Source of the DNA: Clostridia bacterium
GTDB lineage: Bacteria; Bacillota; Clostridia; Christensenellales; CALWSW01
Direction: 5' to 3'
DNA: 12,505 nt
NCBI GenBank assembly: GCA_019421925.1
Contig: JAHZEH010000035.1
Span: 1 to 12,505 of the forward strand
Under the pieces are notes generated by a model. That model was not told where the DNA came from, ran no database searches, and saw only the letters and a list, made by a program, of their open reading frames with translations. The position numbers and the translations under genes were made by a program. This document shows, one piece after another, positions 6,893 through 12,505 of the stretch (within the stretch, counting starts at the first letter, position 1; each line of letters begins with the position of its first letter).

Positions 6893-8414
6893 TTAGCGGT
6901 TCCAGAAGGGGGACATGCACCCGATGAGCTCAGTCCACTGCTCATAGCGCTTCATATAGGCAGCGTGGCGGTCGGGGTCGGGTTCAAAGCGGGCCCGGAC
7001 GGTGACAGCCTGCCTGGCGGCGTCGGCGTAGTCCTTGTAGACGCCTGCGCCGATGCCCGCTGTCATAGCGATCCCCAGCGCGCCCAGCTCGTCGCCGTTG
7101 ACCGTCTCCACCGGGCGGTTCAGGATATCGGCGAACATCTGGGCCCAGACATCGCTGCGGGCGATGCCGCCGGCCAGGCGCACCTTATCACAGGTCACGC
7201 CCGCGTCCAGCATCTCGTCCACATGGTGCTTGTGGATGAACACCGTGCCCTCGGCAACAGCGTGGCAGACCTCGGCGAAGGAGGTGGACAGCTCCATGTT
7301 GAACAGGGAGGCCCTTGCGTTTACATGCAGGCTGGGCTGGGCGATGAAGGGATGGTAGAAGACGGTGGTGCCGCCCGGGGGAATGCTCCCGATGAGGCGG
7401 TTCATGACGTCGAAGCGGTTCTCAACGCCCCCCGCGCTCCGCCTCAATGCGGGCATTGCCGCCCAGAACATTGGCGAACCACTCATAGTTGCAGGCCGAA
7501 GCACCTGTGCTGCGGCTGACCAGGTATTTGCCCTTGTGCAGGTAGGGCATGTTGAAAAAGCTCTTGCCCTCCTTGACCAGGAAGGTGTCGCTGGAGGTCT
7601 GGTTGATGGACCAGGTTCCGGCGATACAGGTGAACACGCCGGGGCCGCCCGCATCCGCGCCCACAAGGCAGGCCAGCACATCCATCATCCCCGCTACAAC
7701 AGCGGTGCCCACGGCCAGGCCGGTTCGGGCGGAAGCCTCCTCATGGACCCTGCCCACAATGCTGGAGCAGTCGTCCAGGATGGCGGGGACTTTATCCTTC
7801 ATTTCTGGGATACCGAAGAGCTCAAACATCTCGTCTGTGAACTCCATCCTCTCCAGGTCCATAAAGGCGGAACCGCCGTAGCTGTTGAGGTCGCCCGCGT
7901 AGACGCTGGTGAGCCTGTAGGTGATGTAGCTCTTATAGAGGAGCAGATGCTCGATCTTTGCATAGGTTTCGGGCTCATATTCCTTGAACCACCGGGCGAC
8001 GGGCCCGGGCTGACCGAAGAAGAGATAGGCTTTGGTGATGTCGTTGAGACGATCGAATACCCCCCTCTCACGGTAGCCGTCCAGGATGTCGTCCCCCCGG
8101 TGGTCCTGGGGAAGCACGCCGGGGGCGAGCACGTTCCCATTCCTGTCCAGGATGATGCCGCCGTTGCCGTAGGTGGTTGCACCGACGCCGGCGATATCCC
8201 TGGGGTCCACACCCGAGGACTCGATGCACTCGCGGATGCTGTCTGCGACGTTTTCCCAGTTGGCATCCACGTCGAATTCCTCATAGGCCCTCGTTTTACG
8301 GGGGAGCAGCTCGGTGTGGCGGGAGGCGACGGAGACGATGTTGCCGCGCGTGTCGAACAGCACGACCTTGACGGAGGAGTGACCAGCGTCGATACCCATT
8401 AAATACGTTGCCAT
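6893..8414 (-). pseudogene. FGGY-family carbohydrate kinase, interrupted by a +1 frameshift
   Basis: This would be a normal-length sugar kinase of about 506 residues, transferring ATP phosphate to a ketose or polyol. The start ATG (8412-8414) has AAGGAGA 7 bases upstream. The first frame gives GIDAGHSS (7-14), YKSYITYRLT (160-169) and AGMMDVLACLVGAD with likely catalytic Asp245. It then gives CIAGTW and NYEWFANVLGGNARIEAERGG, and ends in TGA at 7422-7424. The neighbouring frame continues VENRFDVMNRLIGSIPPGG, then VRLAGGIARSDVWAQMFADI (ATP-site motif) and ELGALGIAMTAGIGAGVYKD, ending at 6893. The break lies in a run of six G (plus-strand C at 7428-7433); five G would restore one frame exactly. 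Motifs are otherwise intact, so the lesion is recent, phase-variable, or a sequencing error. It looks closer to the xylulokinase/erythritol kinase type than to glycerol kinase; the substrate is unknown. It is the first gene of the minus-strand cluster. Confidence 0.88.
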
Positions 8415-8447
8415 TGTGCTTCTCCTTATGATTATGATGATGGATCA

Positions 8448-8472
8448 ATACGGTCCGGCCGCCGGACCGTAT
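8448..8472. promoter_or_regulatory. 25-bp perfect palindrome, candidate operator
   Basis: The arm atacggtccggc (8448-8459) is followed by one central C and by its exact reverse complement (8461-8472). It lies 33 bases upstream of the kinase ATG, within the expected 5' leader or promoter of the minus-strand cluster. No T-tract follows on either strand, so it is not a typical terminator. Perfect 12-bp symmetry in this position suggests a binding site for a dimeric regulator, perhaps the SorC-type protein nearby, or a leader hairpin. Confidence 0.55.
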
Positions 8473-8540
8473 AAGATGTTTGAAAGGAGGAGGAGGGACG
8501 GAACAAAAGTGCAAGTAATAGAATAAATTCAAATAGAGGA

Positions 8541-8569
8541 TTGATTTTCAGGTTTGTTGTGGGTATAAT
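8541..8569 (+). promoter_or_regulatory. Sigma-A-type promoter for the alcohol dehydrogenase
   Basis: TTGATT (8541-8546) and a perfect TATAAT (8564-8569) are separated by 17 bases. The predicted transcript starts near 8576, leaving a long leader of about 265 bases before the dehydrogenase ATG. Confidence 0.65.
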
Positions 8570-8747
8570 ACAGCAAGACACATAAGTTTGTTAATGTACA
8601 AAATTTAAAAATATGCGAAGAGAAACATCTCGGATTTCTGATATATAATTAAAAATACCTGGATTATCGATAAAAAATAATAAAAATAAGAAATTAAATT
8701 TCATAAATGGCGGGCGAATTGAAATGTGTGCAGAAGGGAACAAAAAG

Positions 8748-8767
8748 GAGATGAACCGAGATCAACC
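8748..8767. repeat. Tandem 10-bp direct repeat upstream of the alcohol dehydrogenase
   Basis: Two adjacent copies, gagatgaacc and gagatcaacc, match at 9 of 10 bases and are spaced one helical turn apart, 75 bases before the dehydrogenase start. It is possibly a regulator site, or chance. Confidence 0.4.
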
Positions 8768-8841
8768 GCGCATAAAAGAAATTAATTTTGTGCAAAAACG
8801 CAAGAAATCACTAAAAATACATTGGAGAAGGAGAAGAAATT

Positions 8842-9960
8842 ATGGTTTCAACATTCTACATGCCTGTCAAAATCATCTCCGGCCCGGACTGCGTGCGCCG
8901 GAGCGCGGACGAATTCGGGAAATACGGAAGGAAGGCATATATCGTTACCGTGCCCGCTCCGCTGGGCAGGTCCATCGGGGCCCTGGACGACGTGCTCGCG
9001 GTGCTGGATAGGCTGGGCATTGCTTACGGCATCTTTGACGGCTGTGTCAACAGCCCGGATCCCGCGTTTATTGACACGCTGCGTGCAGACTGCTATGGCA
9101 GGGGTTACGATTTTGTCGTCGGCATTGGCGGCGGCGCGGTCATCGACATCGCCAAGGCCGCCGCTGTTCTGTGCGGCAATGATCAGAGCGCCCAGGAGCT
9201 TTTTGCGAACCATTTCCCAACGCCGCCCCTGCCCATCCTCGCTATCCCAACCACCGCGGGCACCGGGTCGGAGGCCAGCTACAACTCTGTTGTCACCGTG
9301 GACGGCAGCCGCAACAAGAAGAGCTTCGGCGATGTGCGCCTGCATGCCAGGGCGGCTTTCCTGGACGCCAAATATACCGAGAAACTCCCTCTCCAGATGG
9401 CCAGGAACACGGCGGTGGACGCCTTCACCCATGCTATGGAGGGATTTCTCTCCACCAAATCCACCCCCACAGGCGCGATCTTCGCCCGGGAGACCATGCG
9501 TCTCTTCGGCCAGAGCTACCAGGACCTGCTGGAGGGCAATTTGGACTATGACCGCCGCATGACGCTGCTGCGGGCCGCCAACTATGGGGGCATCACCCTG
9601 GCTCAGGAGCGGACGCTCGGCCTCCACGCTCTCAGCTATCCTCTCACAGCGATGCGTGGCGTGCATCATGGCGTGGCCTGCGGCGTCAATGCGGCGGCCT
9701 TCCTGGAGCACTGCCAGAGCGGCGCGCCGGAGCGGACGGGGGAGATTCTCTCGCTGCTGGGGCTGGCGGAAGTGGGAGAGCTGTACGGCTATCTGGACGC
9801 CCTGCTCGCCCCGGCCAATCAGAACACCTACACCGGGGCGGAACTCCAGGAGTTTGTCTCCATCTGTGCCAAAGCGGCGGCGGGCAAACCTAATCCTGTG
9901 CCGCTCACCGAGGAGGATATCCTGGCGATTTACCGCAGGAGCCTCAAGGTGGTGGGCTGA
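8842..9960 (+). CDS. Iron-containing (group III) alcohol dehydrogenase
   Basis: A 372-residue cytoplasmic NAD(P)-dependent dehydrogenase of the Fe-ADH superfamily, interconverting an alcohol and an aldehyde or ketone. Seen: an N-terminal KIISGPDCV (10-18), the GGGAVIDIAKA nucleotide-binding motif (96-106), and PTTAGTGSEAS (136-146). Metal ligands are Asp193 and His197 in AVDAFTHAMEG, His262 in LGLHALSYPL, and His276 in GVHHGVA. All four ligands are present, so it should be active. The ATG is preceded by GAAGGAGA at about 8 bases. It is divergent from the kinase cluster across a shared control region and is followed by a terminator, so it is probably monocistronic. An attractive but unproven role is reduction of acetaldehyde released by DeoC, or oxidation of the incoming polyol/sugar. 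Sequence alone does not separate these. Confidence 0.93.
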   Translation: MVSTFYMPVKIISGPDCVRRSADEFGKYGRKAYIVTVPAPLGRSIGALDDVLAVLDRLGIAYGIFDGCVNSPDPAFIDTLRADCYGRGYDFVVGIGGGAVIDIAKAAAVLCGNDQSAQELFANHFPTPPLPILAIPTTAGTGSEASYNSVVTVDGSRNKKSFGDVRLHARAAFLDAKYTEKLPLQMARNTAVDAFTHAMEGFLSTKSTPTGAIFARETMRLFGQSYQDLLEGNLDYDRRMTLLRAANYGGITLAQERTLGLHALSYPLTAMRGVHHGVACGVNAAAFLEHCQSGAPERTGEILSLLGLAEVGELYGYLDALLAPANQNTYTGAELQEFVSICAKAAAGKPNPVPLTEEDILAIYRRSLKVVG

Positions 9961-9992
9961 ACCGGGTGACGGACCGGGGCGGGGAACGGAAA

Positions 9993-10024
9993 AAGGACGG
10001 TACTGATTTGTACCGTCCTTCCCT
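9993..10024 (+). terminator. Terminator of the alcohol dehydrogenase gene
   Basis: A perfect 11-bp hairpin: aaggacggtac (9993-10003) pairs with gtaccgtcctt (10010-10020) around a 6-base loop, with A-rich sequence before it. The tail is CCCTTG, so the T-tract is poor, but the stem is strong and begins 32 bases after the stop codon. Confidence 0.7.
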
Positions 10025-10052
10025 TGCCCGCGGCCCCATATTATGGTAGTAT
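10024..10052 (+). promoter_or_regulatory. Promoter of the small membrane protein gene
   Basis: TTGCCC (10024-10029) and TAGTAT (10047-10052) are 17 bases apart. GAGGAGGGG and the ATG at 10077 follow closely, giving a short leader. Confidence 0.5.
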
Positions 10053-10076
10053 CCTCCTGTAGAGGAGGGGTGCGCC

Positions 10077-10385
10077 ATGCCGGTGATGGATGGGATTCTC
10101 ATGGCTGCGGGGCTGCTGTTTGCCGGGTTTGGATATGCGATCTATTTCAGGGGTAGGTATGGGCTCGTGAATAGCTTTGAGGCGGGCCGGGCGGATGAGC
10201 GCTATGCCCGCCGGCTGGGTTTGATTGAACTGGTGGGCGGCTGCGCGTCCGTCCTTCTGGGCGCTGTCTCCCTGCTGGTGGGCCGGGAGTGGTTTTCCAT
10301 GGCCGCGTTGGCGGTGAGCGCAACCGGTATCCTGGCGGCGCTGGCTGTTCATCATCTCCGCTCGATGGGAAGAAGCCGGAAATAG
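10077..10385 (+). CDS. Small three-helix membrane protein, DUF3784-like
   Basis: A 102-residue hypothetical integral membrane protein. Hydrophobic helices are seen at about residues 6-24 (ILMAAGLLFAGFGYAIYF), 46-68 (LGLIELVGGCASVLLGAVSLLV) and 72-93 (FSMAALAVSATGILAALAV), with a basic C-terminal end. The loop GRYGLVNSFEAGRADERYAR recalls the loop after the first helix of DUF3784-type proteins of Firmicutes. This is a resemblance by eye, not a confirmed match. The start ATG has GAGGAGGGG about 7 bases upstream. It has its own promoter and a hairpin downstream, so it is monocistronic. Function unknown. Confidence 0.75.
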   Translation: MPVMDGILMAAGLLFAGFGYAIYFRGRYGLVNSFEAGRADERYARRLGLIELVGGCASVLLGAVSLLVGREWFSMAALAVSATGILAALAVHHLRSMGRSRK

Positions 10386-10418
10386 CGGGCCGCCCCATGG
10401 GACGGCCCTGTCCTGTTT
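10386..10418. terminator. Bidirectional hairpin between convergent genes
   Basis: gggccg (10387-10392) pairs with cggccc (10403-10408) around a self-complementary cccatggg core. The plus-strand tail is TGTCCTGTTT. It lies between the ends of the small membrane protein gene and the lipoprotein gene and could terminate both. Confidence 0.5.
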
Positions 10419-10432
10419 AACCTAAAGATTCA

Positions 10433-11140
10433 TCAGTTCGGCTCGGCCGCAGCCGCCCCGCTGACGGTATAAAGATAGATGGGGTTGCTGATACCATCTG
10501 CATAGGGGTTCTCCACCAGGGTGAACTCCAGAGCGCCCAGAAAGTCCTCGCCCTCATACAGGCCCACCCGGGCTACAAGGGCGTCCCCCTGGACAGAGAG
10601 GCCGTCCAGGCGGGTGTCGGTGCTGCCCATATCCGAGGGGGCGAGAAGGTAGGCGTCCAGCCCCTCGTCGTATTGTACGCTGCTTTCCATGCTTTCCGGC
10701 AGAGGGAGCAGGTCGTCATAGTCCAGGAAGGCGGCGGAGGCGAATTCCTGCATCACCTGGCGGGGGACGGTCACGAAGCCATCCTCACCCCTCTGGACCA
10801 GCGGGTGGGCCTGCCCCCAGTTCTCCCCGATCAGATAGAGCACGTACCAGAAGAACTCCCCGTCCCGGGGCGCGTAGGGGGTTGTATCCCGGATCCCCAT
10901 GGTGCGCACCAGGGAGTCGAGGATGGGCATCATGGCCTCCACATCCCCCCTGACCGCCTCCACATCGGGCGTCGGGGAGGGCGGGGGCCCCTCTGTGGGG
11001 GAGGGGGTCTGCGCTGCGGCGGGCGCTTCCGAGGCGGAGGGAACAGAGCTGCCCGAAGGCGCGGCCGGCGAGGGGGAACAGGCGGCGAGAACAGTGCAGA
11101 GAGCCAAAAGTGCCGCAAGGACAAGGGAGCCTTTTTTCAT
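10433..11140 (-). CDS. Predicted lipoprotein of unknown function
   Basis: A 235-residue secreted, membrane-anchored lipoprotein. The N-terminus has MKK, a hydrophobic stretch (VLAALLALCTVLAAC) and a lipobox with Cys21 as the predicted lipidated residue. Residues 22-60 form a Pro/Ser/Ala-rich flexible linker. The remainder is an acidic globular domain with FFWYVLYLIGENWG and LDYDDLLPLPESM; I recognise no catalytic motif or named family. The ATG has GAAGGAGA at 7-8 bases. It lies 54 bases downstream of the SorC-type regulator on the same strand with no terminator seen between, so it may be co-transcribed. There is no evidence that it is a sugar-binding protein; its size and sequence do not resemble ABC substrate-binding proteins. 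Confidence 0.85.
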   Translation of the reverse strand: MKKGSLVLAALLALCTVLAACSPSPAAPSGSSVPSASEAPAAAQTPSPTEGPPPSPTPDVEAVRGDVEAMMPILDSLVRTMGIRDTTPYAPRDGEFFWYVLYLIGENWGQAHPLVQRGEDGFVTVPRQVMQEFASAAFLDYDDLLPLPESMESSVQYDEGLDAYLLAPSDMGSTDTRLDGLSVQGDALVARVGLYEGEDFLGALEFTLVENPYADGISNPIYLYTVSGAAAAEPN

Positions 11141-11194
11141 GGTATTCTCTCCTTCGCGATGGATTTGCCCATTGCTCCACCGGAGCGGCTGGGG

Positions 11195-12154
11195 TCAGTG
11201 TTCGTCCTGATCCAGTTCCAGGACGGCGGCGGCGGTCAGGGAGTCCACCACCAGAACGTCGATCAGTCCCGCCCGCAGCGCCGCCCGCAGCGCCTTGGCC
11301 TTATGGCTGCCGCAGATGCAGGAGAGCACAAGGGGGGCATTTTTGATGTTTTCAAAACCGATGCTGACCGTTCGGGAGTCCAGCTGGTCGTAGCAGATCT
11401 CGCCCTCTTCGTTGAAGTAGTGGCAGCAGATGGCCCCTACAGCCTGGCGCTTGCTCAACTCCTCCAGATCAGCGGGCTTCAGATAGCCGCATTTGTAGAG
11501 GCAGCTTGCGTCCGTGGGCACCCCCAGATTGACGATGAGCTTGTTGCAGCTGTCCGCCAGCTCCATATTGGCGCGGATCTTCTCGTCATACATGAGGATG
11601 TCGAAGATGATGCGGCTGTCCACGATGACGGGATAGGGCAGGGTATAGGCGGATTTCGCGCTCAGCTTGAGGGCGAAATTGCTGACGATTTCGGTGGCAT
11701 AGGTCAGGGCGTCGGCATTGTCCAGGTTGCCGCAGAGCTGTACCACGGTGGACTGGGAGAGCAGGACGGGGGGGAGATTGCGGGAGATTTCATACAGGGT
11801 TCTCCCCCAGTCCACGCCGATCCGGTCCCCGGGTTCCAGAAAGTCTACCAGAAAGTGAGCGGCCTCCCGGGCGGTCATCTGCAGGGCCAGGGAGGGATCG
11901 CCCGCGGGCACAGACACCACTTTGACAGCCTTGAGGCCAAAGGCGCGTTGGAATTCGCTCTCAATGGAGTGGGTATCGTTCTTGGGATTGGCGATGATGA
12001 TTTTTACAATGCCCTTCTCGCGGGCCTCCGCCAGCAGGCGGGATACCGTAGGACGCGAGAGGCCGAAACGCGCGGCGATCTTGGCCTGCGTCATGTCGTC
12101 CATATAATAAAGTTTTGCCATATCGTGGAGAAGCTGGGTGTTGTCCTCGGCCAT
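11195..12154 (-). CDS. SorC-family (DeoR-like, sugar-binding) transcriptional regulator
   Basis: A 319-residue DNA-binding regulator. The N-terminal helix-turn-helix is clear at about residues 20-48 (MTQAKIAARFGLSRPTVSRL). The C-terminal sugar-phosphate-binding domain of the SorC/CggR/DeoR(Bacillus) type follows, with IGVDWGRTLYE (112-122, the family's G-V-x-W-G-x-T-L loop), VVQLCGNLDNADA, NLGVP, and a closing GLIDVLVVDSLTAAAVL. The length is typical. The ATG has AGGAGGA 7 bases upstream and a near-consensus promoter. Bacillus DeoR, which senses deoxyribose-5-phosphate and controls deoC, and EryD, which controls erythritol catabolism, are in this family. Control of the nearby deoC/kinase/aldolase/ADH genes is therefore a reasonable inference. 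However, two unrelated genes lie between, so this is not proven. Confidence 0.92.
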   Translation of the reverse strand: MAEDNTQLLHDMAKLYYMDDMTQAKIAARFGLSRPTVSRLLAEAREKGIVKIIIANPKNDTHSIESEFQRAFGLKAVKVVSVPAGDPSLALQMTAREAAHFLVDFLEPGDRIGVDWGRTLYEISRNLPPVLLSQSTVVQLCGNLDNADALTYATEIVSNFALKLSAKSAYTLPYPVIVDSRIIFDILMYDEKIRANMELADSCNKLIVNLGVPTDASCLYKCGYLKPADLEELSKRQAVGAICCHYFNEEGEICYDQLDSRTVSIGFENIKNAPLVLSCICGSHKAKALRAALRAGLIDVLVVDSLTAAAVLELDQDEH

Positions 12155-12192
12155 GCTGAATCCTCCTAAGTCGTTCGAAGGGTTTTAATAAA

Positions 12193-12221
12193 ATTATAGT
12201 GGTTAAATTTTGCAGGGTCAA
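12193..12221 (-). promoter_or_regulatory. Promoter of the SorC-type regulator
   Basis: On the minus strand TTGACC (12216-12221) and a perfect TATAAT (12193-12198) are exactly 17 bases apart, about 40 bases before the ATG. Strong sigma-A consensus. Confidence 0.8.
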
Positions 12222-12258
12222 GGGTAATGAGAAATAATATCCTTGAAGGAACTATTGT

Positions 12259-12289
12259 AGGATCTTTTTTGACAGGATATTCAGGATAT
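12259..12289. repeat. Repeated AGGATAT motifs upstream of the regulator promoter
   Basis: AGGATCT (12259), AGGATAT (12274) and AGGATAT (12283) occur within 31 bases, and gatat/atatc form a short dyad around the last two. They lie 40-70 bases upstream of the regulator's -35 box. Possibly an autoregulatory site; this is unproven. Confidence 0.35.
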
Positions 12290-12381
12290 CGAAGAAAAAA
12301 TGCAAATAAATGAGACATTAAGAACAGAATTTCGAACAGAAAATTTGATTCCTGAATTCCTTCTGCAAATCAAGACGGAGA

Positions 12382-12410
12382 TTGACAGCGGGGGGATTTT
12401 CCTGTAAAAT
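12382..12410 (+). promoter_or_regulatory. Promoter of the tRNA-Arg gene
   Basis: A perfect TTGACA (12382-12387) and TAAAAT (12405-12410) are 17 bases apart, ending 24 bases before the mature tRNA 5' end. Confidence 0.8.
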
Positions 12411-12434
12411 AAACCTGTTATGCGCTTAGTCTAT

Positions 12435-12505
12435 GCACCTATAGCTCAGCAGGATAGAGCGACCGCCTCCTAAGCGGTAGGCCACAGGTTCGAATCCTGT
12501 TAGGT
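12435..12505 (+). tRNA. tRNA-Arg (anticodon CCT), 3' end cut by the window
   Basis: The cloverleaf is clear: acceptor GCACCTA (12435-12441), D-arm GCTC...GAGC, anticodon stem ACCGC/GCGGT with loop CTCCTAA (anticodon CCT, reading AGG, Arg), and T-arm ACAGG-TTCGAAT-CCTGT. The 3' acceptor strand begins TAGGT, and the window ends before its last pairing bases and discriminator. Its own strong promoter lies just upstream. Confidence 0.95.

Larger units (their letters stand above)
8415..8841. other. AT-rich divergent control region between kinase and alcohol dehydrogenase
   Basis: This 427-base gap is strikingly AT-rich compared with the genes on both sides, especially 8500-8720. It holds the ribosome binding sites of both divergent genes, a 25-bp palindrome (8448-8472), a good plus-strand promoter (8541-8569) and a 10-bp tandem repeat (8748-8767). 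A weak inverted pair also lies here: atttca near 8698 and tgaaat near 8720. A short plus-strand frame starting at 8724 runs into the dehydrogenase in another frame and is not supported. Confidence 0.7.

Noticed and set aside
7420..7434. Programmed ribosomal frameshifting at the kinase G-run
   Set aside because: Joining the frames needs a +1 shift, whereas slippery G-runs usually give -1. No stimulatory element is evident and kinases of this family are not known to use it. An indel is simpler.
7365..8402. A 345-codon plus-strand open frame opposite the sugar kinase
   Set aside because: Antisense to recognised FGGY motifs. It has no supporting ribosome binding site or family features.
10673..12169. 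A 498-codon plus-strand open frame opposite the SorC regulator and lipoprotein genes
   Set aside because: It lies antisense to two genes with clear families, ribosome binding sites and promoters. Its translation is His/Gly/Gln-rich with no motif, as expected for a shadow frame in GC-rich DNA.
12331..12350. Sequence containing GAACA and AAATTT, resembling from memory the Bacillus DeoR operator
   Set aside because: The spacing differs, it is imperfectly symmetric, and it lies over 100 bases from the regulator promoter in AT-rich DNA where such matches are common.

Overview
This 12.5 kb window looks like a chromosomal segment of a GC-rich, low-G+C-lineage (Firmicutes/Clostridia) anaerobe, perhaps Oscillospiraceae (Flavonifractor/Intestinimonas-like). 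That is an inference from several features: AGGAGG-type ribosome binding sites before almost every gene, GC-rich genes between AT-rich promoter regions, a TTG start, zinc-ribbon and small membrane proteins typical of Clostridia, and gene families common in gut anaerobes. No phage, IS element or CRISPR array is visible.

Layout, left to right. (1) Bases 2-760, plus strand: the C-terminal part of an FAD-dependent fumarate-reductase-type flavoprotein, followed by a terminator. (2) 1120-2184, minus: an M20 amidohydrolase. (3) 2295-3084, minus: a decayed gene for a zinc-ribbon protein with a helical middle and two C-terminal membrane segments, broken by several frameshifts and stops. (4) 3202-3798, minus: an intact double-zinc-ribbon protein with an Ala/Gln-rich linker. 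(5) 4118-8414, minus: a catabolic cluster read as FGGY sugar kinase, DapA/NAL-type aldolase, deoxyribose-phosphate aldolase (deoC) and SDR dehydrogenase. (6) 8842-9960, plus: a divergently transcribed iron-type alcohol dehydrogenase across an AT-rich regulatory gap. (7) 10077-10385, plus: a small three-helix membrane protein. (8) 10433-12154, minus: a SorC-family sugar-responsive regulator followed by a lipoprotein gene. (9) 12435-end, plus: a tRNA-Arg(CCT), truncated by the window edge, with its own strong promoter.

How the genes may work together (inference): the central cluster combines a sugar kinase, two Schiff-base aldolases and two alcohol/sugar dehydrogenases. DeoC yields glyceraldehyde-3-phosphate and acetaldehyde, and the divergent Fe-ADH could reduce that acetaldehyde or another short aldehyde. 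The nearby SorC-type regulator belongs to the same family as Bacillus DeoR. The exact substrate cannot be read from sequence, and no transporter lies in the window. The kinase frame is interrupted by one extra G in a G6 run, so the cluster is either recently inactivated, phase-variable, or affected by a sequencing error.

The most rewarding places for a second look are the kinase frameshift, the unassigned aldolase/kinase/dehydrogenase cluster with its 25-bp perfect palindrome in the divergent control region, and the reconstructable zinc-ribbon membrane pseudogene.
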